NCBI GenBank assembly: GCA_963708245.1
Contig: OY970201.1
Location: 2,046,001 to 2,110,000, forward strand
Length of the DNA stretch: 64,000 nt
Source: CAVYXK01 sp963708245
Lineage (GTDB): Bacteria > Pseudomonadota > Alphaproteobacteria > Acetobacterales > Acetobacteraceae
Direction: 5' to 3'
In this document: piece after piece, positions 10,057 to 18,376 of the stretch
Numbering within the stretch: the stretch's first letter is position 1
Layout: each line of letters starts with the position of its first letter
Notes under the pieces: generated by a model
What the model was told of the DNA's origin: nothing
What the model saw: the letters and a program-made list of their open reading frames with translations, nothing else
The model's database searches: none
Program-made: the position numbers and the translations under genes

Positions 10057-10081
10057 GAGAGCAGCGCGGTGCGCTGCTCTC
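10057..10081. other. Perfect hairpin between gadB and aspT
   Basis: GAGAGCAGCGC and GCGCTGCTCTC form an 11-base perfect stem with a three-base loop, in the 70-base gap between the gadB stop and the aspT start. No T run follows on the minus strand, so it is more likely an attenuation, processing or mRNA-stability element that sets the gadB:aspT ratio than a full terminator. Confidence 0.5.
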
Positions 10082-10100
10082 CCTTCCGTCAGTCGCAGTG

Positions 10101-11483
10101 TTAGTGGTGGAATCCGGTCCCTTCGCCGCTTGACATCGACTTCTGCACCGGATGCTGCTTGAACCAGGCGATGCAGCGGTTGATGTCGTCGACGAGCAGC
10201 TTACCCAGATCCATGCTCACGCCGTGGCGAACCAGCACGCGCTGCACCACGATCGACCGGTTGTTCGCCGGCAGCGCGTAGGCCGCCACCTGCCAGCCGC
10301 GCGAGCGCAGCCGGTCCGAGAGATCGAACAGGGTGTAGCCCGTGTTCAGGTTGTCCTTCAGCTTCCAGGTCGCACCCGGAACGCCACCGCGGCCGTCATA
10401 GAGAATGTCGAACAGCCCGATCTTTCCGACCTCGTCGGCGATGAACGCGCCGACATCGCTGCAGGCCTGCTGCAGCCGCGTGTAGCCTTCACGCCCGAGC
10501 CGAAGGAAGTTGTAGTACTGGCAAATGATCTGCCCGCCTGGCCGCGAGAAATTCAGCGCGAATGTCGGCATGTTGCCGCCGAGGTAATCGACGTTGAAGA
10601 TCAACTCCTCCGGCAGGTCCGTCTTCTCCCGCCAGACCACCCATCCGCATCCGAGCGGCGTCAGGCCATACTTGTGACCCGAGGCGTTAATGGACTTCAC
10701 GCGGGGAAGGCGGAAGTCCCACTCGACATCCTTGTGGATGAAGGGCGCCAGGAAACCTCCGCTCGCGCCATCCACGTGCACGGGAATGTTGAGCCCGGTG
10801 TTCTCCTGCAGCCTGTCGAGCGCGTCGCAGATCGCCTTGACCGGCTCGTATTGCAGCGTAAAGGTCACGCCGAGCGTAGGGACAACGCCGATCGTGTTCT
10901 CATCGACGCGCTTGAGCACCTCGTCGGGGGTCATCAGGACGCGGCCGTTCTCGCCGGGGATCTGGCGCAGCTCGACATCGAAGTAGCGCGCGAACTTGTG
11001 CCAGCAGATCTGCACCGGCCCGCAGACGAGATTGGGCTTGTCGGCTGATTTTCCCTCAGCCAGGCGGCGCTTCCGCCACTGCCATTTCAGTGCCAGGCCG
11101 CCGAGCATCGCCGCCTCGCTCGAACCGGTCGTCGAGCAGCCGATCGTGTCCGTCGCGTGCGGCGCGTTCCACAGATCGGCCAGCATGTTCACGCAGCGGC
11201 CTTCGATCTCGGCGCTCTGCGGATACTCGTCCTTGTCGATCATGTTCTTGTCGAGGCACTCGTCCATCAGGCGATGCACCTCCGGCTCGGCCCAGGTCGA
11301 GCAGAACGTCGCGAGGTTCTGGCGGGAATTGCCGTCGAGCATCAGCTCGTCGTGCACCGCCTGATAGGCATGCGCGGCGCTGTGCTCGTGCTCCGGCATC
11401 TTGTACTTCGGCATGACCAATGCGAGGTCGGATGACGCATAGACATCGTCGTCAACATTCGACGGCACGGTTTGAAGGGACAT
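10101..11483 (-). CDS. gadB: Glutamate decarboxylase
   Basis: 460 residues from the ATG at 11483 (AAAGG nine bases upstream); an in-frame GTG at 11555 would add 24 residues that do not resemble the family. GadB is a PLP enzyme converting glutamate to GABA and CO2 with uptake of one proton. The PLP lysine lies in SINASGHKYGLTPLG at about residue 271. The C-terminus ends ...GTGFHH; in E. coli GadB a penultimate histidine takes part in pH-dependent autoinhibition, and a histidine is kept here. No glutamate:GABA antiporter (GadC) is in the window, so substrate supply must come from elsewhere. First gene of the gadB-aspT-aspD row. Confidence 0.95.
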   Translation of the reverse strand: MSLQTVPSNVDDDVYASSDLALVMPKYKMPEHEHSAAHAYQAVHDELMLDGNSRQNLATFCSTWAEPEVHRLMDECLDKNMIDKDEYPQSAEIEGRCVNMLADLWNAPHATDTIGCSTTGSSEAAMLGGLALKWQWRKRRLAEGKSADKPNLVCGPVQICWHKFARYFDVELRQIPGENGRVLMTPDEVLKRVDENTIGVVPTLGVTFTLQYEPVKAICDALDRLQENTGLNIPVHVDGASGGFLAPFIHKDVEWDFRLPRVKSINASGHKYGLTPLGCGWVVWREKTDLPEELIFNVDYLGGNMPTFALNFSRPGGQIICQYYNFLRLGREGYTRLQQACSDVGAFIADEVGKIGLFDILYDGRGGVPGATWKLKDNLNTGYTLFDLSDRLRSRGWQVAAYALPANNRSIVVQRVLVRHGVSMDLGKLLVDDINRCIAWFKQHPVQKSMSSGEGTGFHH

Positions 11484-11693
11484 TGAGAACACCTTTCCAA
11501 TGGGTATGCAGTCATCTTCGTCGACCCCGTCAGTGGGTTGCGATTGCGGCACCACCGGGACCCGTGGCCATTACATAGGACCAGGCACAAGCTGCGTTTT
11601 TGTCAGATTGCTTCGCCTGAGGCGACGTTGCGGCGATCGGCGGGGAGGCCTCCGCTCCGCGTTGGTGCTCGGATAACCCGGAGCTTGAAATGT

Positions 11694-11790
11694 CCGCGCC
11701 GGCAAAGACCACCGCGCCTAGCGCGAGATACGGACTCGCGGCACCATCGGTCACACGGAATTCAAGATTGAACTGCCGCGCGGTCTCCAT
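11694..11790 (-). pseudogene. Glutamine synthetase C-terminal fragment
   Basis: About 33 codons read ETARQFNLEFRVTDGAASPY then LALGAVVFAGAD, a strongly conserved segment near the C-terminus of glutamine-synthetase-family enzymes. The frame loses all likeness on both sides. It is a short relic between an IS256 remnant and gadB, with no chance of function. Confidence 0.7.
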
Positions 11791-11807
11791 TGGGCCGGAG
11801 GGCGCAA

Positions 11808-11935
11808 AGTATCGCTGATCGTACCCAGTGTCTCCAGGCTCATGTAGCGGCGCTGCACAGCCCATTCATCGTTTCGCTCAAGCAGGATAGCGCCAACCAG
11901 GCGCACGATGATCGTTCCCACAGTCTCTAGTGGCT
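11808..11935 (-). mobile_element. IS256-family transposase C-terminal remnant
   Basis: The frame reads VRLVGAILLERNDEWAVQRR followed by YMSLETLGTISD, the characteristic end of IS256-family transposases. The catalytic part is absent. It abuts the glutamine synthetase fragment on the same strand, so the two probably record an old insertion and later deletion. Confidence 0.75.
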
Positions 11936-11950
11936 GAGTCCCAGACCCCA

Positions 11951-11986
11951 CAAGATTGCTGTGTACGCTGCAAGATTGCTGTGTAC
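11951..11986. repeat. Two tandem 16-base direct repeats
   Basis: CAAGATTGCTGTGTAC occurs at 11951-11966 and again at 11971-11986, a 20-base period (about two helical turns). It lies about 130 bases upstream of the small lipoprotein gene at 12112 and beside the IS256 remnant. It could be a regulator-binding repeat or part of a mobile-element end. Confidence 0.55.
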
Positions 11987-12111
11987 ACTTCGCCGCGGTA
12001 GGACGCACTCGCTACCGAACTTGCTAAAGCAGAAACCAACTCACATTTAACTTGCGATACCACGCAACCAGTTTCGGCGCCAGAGCCGAAGAATGTGAGG
12101 GAAATACGCAC

Positions 12112-12372
12112 ATGAAAGTTAGGTTCCTGCAGGCCATCGCCGTCGCTGCTCTTGCTGCGGGCTGTGCCTACAATCCGCCGGGAGGACATATGCAGACATC
12201 GAGCACGTGCGTTGAGTCCGCCGCCATGTATGGGCCGGACTGCGGCGCCTCGTCGCGGGCGCAATGGGTCATAGAGCGTGAGAGAGCCGGGGCACAGTAC
12301 TACGCGAACCTACGAAATCGTGAATTGCCGCCGACAACCGCTTCTCTTCCGGCTAAGCAGACGGGGTTATAG
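12112..12372 (+). CDS. Small lipoprotein of unknown function
   Basis: 86 residues from the ATG at 12112. The N-terminus MKVRFLQAIAVAALAAGCAY is a short signal peptide with the lipobox LAAGC, so the mature protein should be lipid-anchored. The rest is rich in small polar residues with three further cysteines early on (STCVESAAMYGPDCG) and has no domain I recognise. A GAGGG stands upstream at long spacing. It sits alone between IS debris and looks intact. Confidence 0.65.
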   Translation: MKVRFLQAIAVAALAAGCAYNPPGGHMQTSSTCVESAAMYGPDCGASSRAQWVIERERAGAQYYANLRNRELPPTTASLPAKQTGL

Positions 12373-12394
12373 CGCTCAAGACTCCCCTCATTTA

Positions 12395-12775
12395 TCAAAC
12401 CGATCCGAAAACGTCTGCGAAGAGAGGTTGCTCGTGCAGCATTTGGGAGAAGCGCTGCATCAGCGGGCGCAGCCAGTCGTCACGCATGGTCGGGATGAGG
12501 TCGTAGAGCAGGCAGCCCTGGCGGAACAACGAATGCGTGCGGCGTTTGGCGGCGTTGATCTTGAGCATCCGATCATAACCCAAGGCTTCGCTGGCGGCAC
12601 CCAGCAAGGTCAGTAGGACCACGGCGAATGCGTTGATCAGCCACAACCGATCACGGCGCTCGGGGGATTTGACACAGATCGTACCCAGCCCCAATGCCGA
12701 AGCGCAGATCCTTGCTGTCGCGCAAACTGCATTCAATTCCCCAGCGACGCCCGTAGAGGCGGTTCCGTCAGCGTT
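12395..12775 (-). mobile_element. IS4-family transposase remnant, frameshifted
   Basis: One minus frame reads LYGRRWGIECSLRDSKDLRF, the late catalytic region of IS4-type transposases. A second frame continues from about 12680 with KSPERRDRLWLINAF and the C-terminal NAAKRRTHSLFRQGCLLYDL. The two are joined only by a frameshift and the first two thirds of the gene are missing. Non-functional. Confidence 0.8.
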
Positions 12776-12845
12776 CAGGCCAGATCGCAATTCCAGGGAC
12801 GGTTCTGTTCGGGCATGATAGCTCCTGGACGGGGGAGCAAGGCGG

Positions 12846-13270
12846 ATGGAATGCGTCGCATGCGGTGGGGCAGCGATTTCGGAGCGGCCTGAGCGCACCG
12901 CGCAGGGCTACCGGCGGTTCCGTTGCCGCGATTGTGGCAAGCAGTTCAACGAACGAACTGGTGGGTCCCTGAATCGCACCCAGTATCCGTCCGATGTCAT
13001 CGCGCTCGTTGTCTTCTGGCGACTGCGTTACAAGCTGAGCCTACGCGATCTGCCGGAGATGTTCCTTCTCCGCGGTATCGAATTCACCTACGAGGCGGTT
13101 CGGGACTGGGAGGCGAAACTTACGCCGTTGCTGATCGACAATCTTCGCCGCCGCCGGGGTGGTGGCAGCCGGGTCCGCCGCTCGTGGTACGTCGACTGCA
13201 CTGGCGCGCTGGTGGACGTGATGCTGAGCGAGACCCGCAATATGGCCGGCGGAACGCATCGGCGGCTTTG
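12846..13270 (+). mobile_element. IS6-family transposase with internal deletion
   Basis: The N-terminal zinc ribbon (MECVACGGAAISERPERTAQ) and RYKLSLRDLPEMFLLRGIEF match zinc-ribbon IS6-family transposases. WYVDCTGALVDVMLSETRNM shows that about 20 residues between the first catalytic Asp region and LVDVMLSE are deleted, and likeness ends at about 13260. The frame closes at 13325 on unrelated sequence. Dead copy. Confidence 0.8.
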
Positions 13271-13325
13271 GGGTCTGGTGGCGCTCCTATGCGCGGCTGC
13301 CGTGCGAGTACCAGGTATGATTTAG

Positions 13326-13688
13326 TGTCTGCCTGTGCGATCTTCCTTGTCCGCTGTTACGGTCGCTGTAGTGAAATTGTTGAATTCACCGATCGACTAT
13401 CCAGCGCGCCCACCGACTTCGTGATATCGGCAAGTGCATGCCGGATCCTTCGTCGACGTAGAGCGGTGCCTTCACGCGACGGGGACAAAGGACTTCCCGC
13501 GGATGTACTGGAAAACAGCGTTGGAAATGGGTGTCTACTTCCTACGATTGATCTCCAGGTGGGAAGCGATCGGATTGGCACCTCCACATTGAGGTATGCC
13601 GACGGTTCTGTCAGCGATCACGCCGGCAGGGTTGATGCTCTCCCCGGTATCTTGGCTACAATCCACCCCTATGAGGGGAGATAGCGGG
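13326..13688. other. No recognisable gene between two IS6 remnants
   Basis: A short plus-strand stretch near 13480-13580 reads DFPRMYWKTALEMGVYFLRL, which looks protein-like but matches nothing I know. Otherwise the interval holds only broken frames. Confidence 0.5.
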
Positions 13689-13882
13689 ATGCATTGCCCG
13701 AAATGCCTGTCGGCGCGCCTCAAGGAACGGCCTGATCGAACGGCACGGGGGTATCGCCGGTTTCGCTGCCTGGATTGCGCGAAGCAATGCAACGAGCGAA
13801 GCGGCGGGCTATTGAATCGAACGCGATACCCGAGTGACGTCATCGCTCTCGTGGTGCTTTGGCGGCTCCGCTACAAACTCAG
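13689..13882 (+). mobile_element. IS6-family transposase N-terminal fragment
   Basis: MHCPKCLSARLKERPDRTAR through ALVVLWRLRYKLSLQ is a second, separately diverged copy of the zinc-ribbon N-terminus seen at 12846. It stops abruptly where the 3-hydroxyacyl-CoA dehydrogenase fragment begins. Only about 65 codons survive. Confidence 0.78.
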
Positions 13883-13887
13883 TCTGC

Positions 13888-14070
13888 AATCATCCGATGG
13901 GTCCCTTGGCGCTTGCCGATCTGATCGGCCTGGATGTGCTGCTGTCGGTGATGGAGGTTCTTCATCGCGACCTCGGTGACCCGAAATACCGACCCTGTCC
14001 GCGCCTGAAGGAGATGGTCGATGCCGGGTATCTCGGCCGGAAAACCGGCCGTGGGGTTTACCGCTATTGA
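13888..14070 (+). pseudogene. 3-hydroxyacyl-CoA dehydrogenase C-terminal fragment
   Basis: NHPMGPLALADLIGLDVLLS to GYLGRKTGRGVYRY is the C-terminal domain of 3-hydroxybutyryl/3-hydroxyacyl-CoA dehydrogenases, complete to its natural stop at 14070. The NAD-binding half is gone; an IS6 fragment in another frame is fused directly upstream. It looks like a deletion junction left by IS activity. Confidence 0.85.
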
Positions 14071-14317
14071 TCCGCTTTGGCGCGGATGGCGTTGGTGACC
14101 TGTTGCCGCAGTGGAAGTGTGCGTCATCCCTACATCGGAAGAGCGCATGATTGCTCGCCACACGCTCTCCCTTGTCCAGGAGGGGTTCGGAGCCTGATGT
14201 CACCGGCGACCGTCCGCAGCGCATTCGCACCGACTACAACAATTATGGCAAGTCCGGCCAATCGGATGCGCGAAGATTATGCGACTCTCGCTGCCACAGA
14301 GCCAGTGAGAGGACAGG

Positions 14318-15222
14318 ATGCATTCCATCGCGTCTGCGGAAGCAGCTCACACCCGGTACCTTCAGCGCATCTCGCGATTCCCGCTTTTATCGGCCGAGGA
14401 GGAGACGGCTCTCGCCCGCCGCTGGCGCGAGCATCAGGACCACGTCGCTGCCCACAAGCTGGTAACGTCTCATCTCCGCCTGGTCGCGAGAATGGCTAAC
14501 GGTTATCGCGGCTACGGACTGCCGGTGAGCGATCTGCTGAGCGAAGGCAGTCTCGGGATGATGCGCGCCGTCGAGCGGTTCGATCCTGAGCGCGGAGTCC
14601 GGCTTGCGACCTATGCGACATGGTGGGTCCGAGCCGCCATTCAGGATTTCGTTCTTCGCAACCACTCGGTGGTTCGCCCAGGGGCAACCGTCGTGCAAAA
14701 GCGGCTGTTCTTCAATCTCCGTCGGGCCAAGGGCGCACTGCAAGCGCTGGCACGGACGATCTCGACCCTGATCATCTCTCCGGCATCGCGAAGATGCTCG
14801 ACGTTCCGGAGGCTGAGGTGATCAAAATGAACGGACGCCTTTCAGGGCCTGACTATAGTCTGAACGTTCCTGTCCGGCGGGATAGCGAGAGCGAATGGCA
14901 GGACAACCTTGCCGACGAGACGGCCAACCACGAGGCTGCACTTGGAGAGGCGCAGGAACTCAATATTCGCACCCTCCTGCTCTCCAGGCATCTGCATGAG
15001 CTGAACGACCGTGAGCGCCATGTCCTGGGTCAGCGTTGGCTGACAGATGTGCCGGCTACCTTGCGAGAGCTGGCGCTGGTGCATGGCGTCTCACCGGAGC
15101 GCATCCGCCAGATCGAAGTCCGGGCGATTGGGAAGCTGAGGAAAGCGATGACAGCAGCGCGACCTGCGGACGCCGGCGCGAGCCAGTGTCTCAGGGTCGC
15201 GAAAGACGCGAACAGACGCTGA
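14318..15222 (+). pseudogene. rpoH: RpoH (sigma-32) with one frameshift
   Basis: Heat-shock sigma factor. The first frame (14318-14821) covers regions 1-2 and contains the RpoH box, QKRLFFNLRRAKG. The second frame, from about 14755, continues without a gap in homology (DDLDPDHLSGIAKMLDVPEA, then LNDRERHVLGQRW and VSPERIRQIEVRAIGKLRKA, the region 4 helix-turn-helix). The shift is -1, as from one lost base between 14740 and 14765. GAGAGGACAGG precedes the ATG. As read, the protein stops at residue 167 and lacks region 4. A sequencing error or a second good rpoH elsewhere are both possible. Confidence 0.88.
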
Positions 15223-15276
15223 ATGTAGAGCGGCGTAGATGCCAATCCCTTGCCGACCACCTGGGAAGTATACGGG

Positions 15277-16060
15277 ATGCCGATAAAGCGGGAGCTGGAC
15301 GGAATGGACGGGCTGAAGAGCCATACACGACTCGCCTCGCCAGGGACCGATCTCTATCGCCAGGGCGATCTCTGCCCAAACTACTTCCTTGTTATCGACG
15401 GTTGGGTGGCGCTGTCGGTTGTGCTCGAAGATGGCTCCTGTTCAGATCCTGGACTTTGTGCTGCCTGGTACGCTGCTGGGCTTCAAATCGGCTCCCGACG
15501 CTCATCTCTATCATTCCGCCAGATGCCTTTCCGTCGTGCGCGTGTGCAGATACAAGCGGCAAGACCTTGATGCGGTCATAGCTGCCAACCCCAGGCTCGC
15601 TCTCCTTCTGTCGCGTCAGGCTGCCTCGAGCGAGGCTCGCGTACACGCTCACCTGGTTAACCTGGGGCTTCGCAGCGCGCGAGAGCGTATCGCACACCTG
15701 CTCCTTGAACTCTATTTGAGAGCCCGCCGTCGACTCCCCGCCAGGCGGGGGGACGTCGTCCATCTGCCGGTGACGCAGAGCCATGTTGGCCAGGCAGTTG
15801 GGCTAACCGCCATTCATGTCAGCCGCACACTGACGCTCCTTCGCGAGCAAGGTGTGGTTCACCTCGCCAATCATGTGCTGACGGTTCTGGACCCAGCCGC
15901 GCTCATCGCCATTGCCGGAACCGATATCGGCGTCTGCGACACCCTGGCACCGACCGCAGCGGCGTCTGATGCCCGTTCTTTCGGTTCGCACGCGATGGAT
16001 CATACGGGTCATAGCGTTACCAGGTTTCGCAGCACCGCCGCGATCCGCATGGTCAGTTGA
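15277..16060 (+). pseudogene. Crp/Fnr-family regulator with one frameshift
   Basis: The cyclic-nucleotide-binding-like domain starts in one frame (TDLYRQGDLCPNYFLVIDGW, ALSVVLEDGSC). It continues in the next frame with QILDFVLPGTLLGFKSAPDA and the C-terminal winged helix VTQSHVGQAVGLTAIHVSRT. One extra T at about 15441 explains the shift. No FNR-type cysteine cluster is visible at the N-terminus. It lies 55 bases after rpoH. Its 3' end overlaps the convergent PqiC-like gene by about 50 bases, so the original stop may have been earlier. Confidence 0.82.
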
Positions 16061-16605
16061 TCCAAGTCCCTTGTCATCGCCGCAGCCACGGCGGCATCAC
16101 GACTATCGTTCATAGGCGTCGTGATCAGAAATTCCTGGTCATCCAATTCTTTCCCATCCTTGCCGACAATACTCCAACGGCCTGAGAGAACGCAGCCGGC
16201 CGGCTCCCCTTCGAACTCGTCGATGTGGATAGTCAGCAGCAAGGAGGGTGGTTTCACTGGGGCCGAGGTACTCACCACCATCTGCGGGTCCTGTGCGGCC
16301 AAGGATTGCGCAACCTCGCGTGTGATGACGATAGAGAGTTGATCGGCCCACTGGCCGGTCGTGCTCGTCTCGATCTTAGCCCCATCCTGATGGGTGACGA
16401 TTTCGGTGCTGTCGAGATAATCGGGAAGTCGCACCTGCGCGACCCTAACGACCGGCTTATTGAGTACCTCGAGGAAGCCTGACCGATCTGGCGGGTCGTC
16501 ACCAAGCACAAAGAGATCAGGCGCTGGGGGTGTGCCGCAGGCCGACAGCGCCAGAAGTGCCATCGCTGGAATAGCTCCGAGCAAACTGCTCGCCCGACGG
16601 CCCAC
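16009..16605 (-). CDS. PqiC-like ABC-transport auxiliary lipoprotein
   Basis: 198 residues from a GTG at 16605. The signal peptide ends in the lipobox LSAC, and FVLGDDPPDRSGFLEVLNKP with VRVAQVRLPDYLDSTEIV fits the ABC_trans_aux (PqiC/DUF330) family. These lipoproteins sit at the outer membrane and work with MCE-domain proteins in lipid transport. The GTG lies three bases after the ancestral stop of mlaD (16609-16611), showing the original operon order mlaE-mlaF-mlaD-pqiC. It appears intact. Confidence 0.85.
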   Translation of the reverse strand: MGRRASSLLGAIPAMALLALSACGTPPAPDLFVLGDDPPDRSGFLEVLNKPVVRVAQVRLPDYLDSTEIVTHQDGAKIETSTTGQWADQLSIVITREVAQSLAAQDPQMVVSTSAPVKPPSLLLTIHIDEFEGEPAGCVLSGRWSIVGKDGKELDDQEFLITTPMNDSRDAAVAAAMTRDLDQLTMRIAAVLRNLVTL

Positions 16606-16677
16606 GGCTCAGCGTCCGAGCCGACCGAGCAGAAGCACACTGGGATCGCGTTCAAGCGTCCGTGAAAAGGTACGGAG

Positions 16678-17589
16678 CTAACTAGCAGTCGCGGCAAGAT
16701 CCCGGATCGTAGCCTGAAGGTCATCGCGGGTTGAGCTATCGACTGCAATTAGGCTATTCGCCGAAGCCAGGAGCTCATTTGCCGAGTGAATGGCCTGCTG
16801 TGACGAGAGCAGGGCCTTGCTCAGTTCGGCCCCCCGTGCATCGAGCTGCCGGCGACCATCGCGTGCGAGCGCCTGAATATCCTGGAGGGTATCCGAGGCG
16901 CCCTGCTCCACATGTTGAATTGAGCCACTGGCAATGTCCATTGTGCGGGTCGCGCTGTCGAGCGTCCGCTGTGCACTGGCAGTCAGCGGCCCGAGCTCCG
17001 TGTCCAGGCGACTCGCCACATGCTCGATAGCTATAAGGGTGCGCTGCGCCTGCTCTATCGTTTGCGCAATCGGCGCCCGCGTAAGCTGGTCCCGCAGTTG
17101 TTGGAGGTCGGACGGAATTGCCGGGATTTCCGGCACTCTCGTCCCTGGCGGGGCAATGAAATGTCCCGCTGTGTCGGGAGCGAGATCGAGCTCGACTGAC
17201 ATCTGTCCCGTTACGAAGCTCTGTGAGACCAGCTTTGCGCGGAGGCCGGCTTGGATCAGGCGCGGCAGGGGCGGCAGTTTGCCGAGCTGGCCAGCAGCTC
17301 CGGCCAAGATGACCTTGTCGGGCTCGAGCTGCAGATACACGGGAATCCGCGCCTTCAAGTCGCCCGGATTGAGTATGAGGGACACACTCGCAACCGAACC
17401 TATACGTACCCCACGAAAAGTCACCGGCGCCCCGGGTGCCAGGCCGCCCACCGATCCTTCGAAGAAGACAACGGCGCGGTTCGTACGAGTGAAGACCTCG
17501 CCGCTTCCAAAGAACAAGATAGCGGCCACGACGATCGCTATCCCGCCAAGGACAAAAGCACCAATGGCGGTGGGTTTAGCGGTTGGCAT
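16678..17589 (-). CDS. mlaD: MlaD-like MCE-domain protein with premature TAG stop
   Basis: 303 residues from the ATG at 17589, which overlaps the end of mlaF by 14 bases. One N-terminal membrane helix (AIGAFVLGGIAIVVAAILFF) is followed by the MCE domain (LAPGAPVTFRGVRIGSVASV) and a long coiled region. MlaD-type proteins form periplasmic rings that ferry lipids between membranes. After the TAG at 16678-16680 the same frame continues with LRTFSRTLERDPSVLLLGRL and ends at a TGA three bases before the next gene. The natural C-terminus therefore seems cut off by about 23 codons. MCE core and coils remain, so partial function is possible. Confidence 0.85.
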   Translation of the reverse strand: MPTAKPTAIGAFVLGGIAIVVAAILFFGSGEVFTRTNRAVVFFEGSVGGLAPGAPVTFRGVRIGSVASVSLILNPGDLKARIPVYLQLEPDKVILAGAAGQLGKLPPLPRLIQAGLRAKLVSQSFVTGQMSVELDLAPDTAGHFIAPPGTRVPEIPAIPSDLQQLRDQLTRAPIAQTIEQAQRTLIAIEHVASRLDTELGPLTASAQRTLDSATRTMDIASGSIQHVEQGASDTLQDIQALARDGRRQLDARGAELSKALLSSQQAIHSANELLASANSLIAVDSSTRDDLQATIRDLAATAS

Positions 17590-18373
17590 CTTTCGCTTCC
17601 CTAGGCTGCGGCCCCGATGACAATTCGCGCCGCATGAAGGCCTGCACGGCGGGCAGCGTGCATCGGTCCCGCAGGTCTCGCGGGGCGCCGTGTGCAATCG
17701 CCGTCTTCACCTCGGCATCAAGGAAGACGCCGTCGTCACAGATGCCAAACAAGCTCGGCAACTCGTGGCTGACCGTGATGATGGTTGCCCCAAGCCCGTC
17801 TCGCAGTTCGAGAATCAGTTCGTCGAGGCGCCGTGACGTTACTGGGTCGAGACCGGCGGATGGCTCGTCGAGGAACAGGATATCCGGATCGAGCGCCAAG
17901 GCACGAGCCAGACCGGCGCGCTTGCGCATGCCTCCGCTCAACTCCGAGGGCATTTTGCGCTCCGCCGATGCCATCCCGACGAGCGCCAGCTTCAAACGTA
18001 CCAGTGCGAGAATGTCGGCAGCCGGCAGTTGTGTAAACATTTGCATCGGAAGAGCGACGTTCTCCGCGACAGTCATAGAGCTCCAGAGCGCCCCGCTTTG
18101 GAACAGGATTCCGAAGCGGCGGGTGATCTCGATGCGTCGTTCAGGCGCTGCCGCCCATAAATTCTGGCCGTCGACCGTCACCGAGCCGGAGAACGGTGCC
18201 AATAAACCGATGATCGATCTTAGAATTGTGCTTTTGCCACAGCCGCTGCCGCCCATTACCGCAAAGATCGAACCTCGGCGTACCGAGAACGTCACATCCC
18301 GCAGCACGACCTTGGAATCGAACCCAAGAGTGAGGCTGTCGCAGCAGATACGGGAAGCGTCATTCGGTTCCAT
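17576..18373 (-). CDS. mlaF: MlaF-like ABC transporter ATPase
   Basis: 265 residues with Walker A GGSGCGKST, signature LSGGMRKRAGLARAL and Walker B ILFLDEPSAGLDP, all intact. Sequence and context fit the ATPase of a lipid-transport (Mla/MCE) ABC system energising MlaE. It starts three bases after the mlaE stop and overlaps mlaD, so translation is probably coupled. It is the only fully intact core gene of this ABC system here. Confidence 0.93.
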   Translation of the reverse strand: MEPNDASRICCDSLTLGFDSKVVLRDVTFSVRRGSIFAVMGGSGCGKSTILRSIIGLLAPFSGSVTVDGQNLWAAAPERRIEITRRFGILFQSGALWSSMTVAENVALPMQMFTQLPAADILALVRLKLALVGMASAERKMPSELSGGMRKRAGLARALALDPDILFLDEPSAGLDPVTSRRLDELILELRDGLGATIITVSHELPSLFGICDDGVFLDAEVKTAIAHGAPRDLRDRCTLPAVQAFMRRELSSGPQPREAKDANR

Positions 18374-18376
18374 CGA

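Noticed and set aside
10152..11048. 298-codon plus-strand open frame over gadB
   Set aside because: Mirror of gadB; no family likeness and no ribosome-binding site.
14740..14821. Programmed frameshift in rpoH
   Set aside because: No slippery heptamer or downstream structure was seen at the break, and the same kind of single-base break occurs in several unrelated neighbours.
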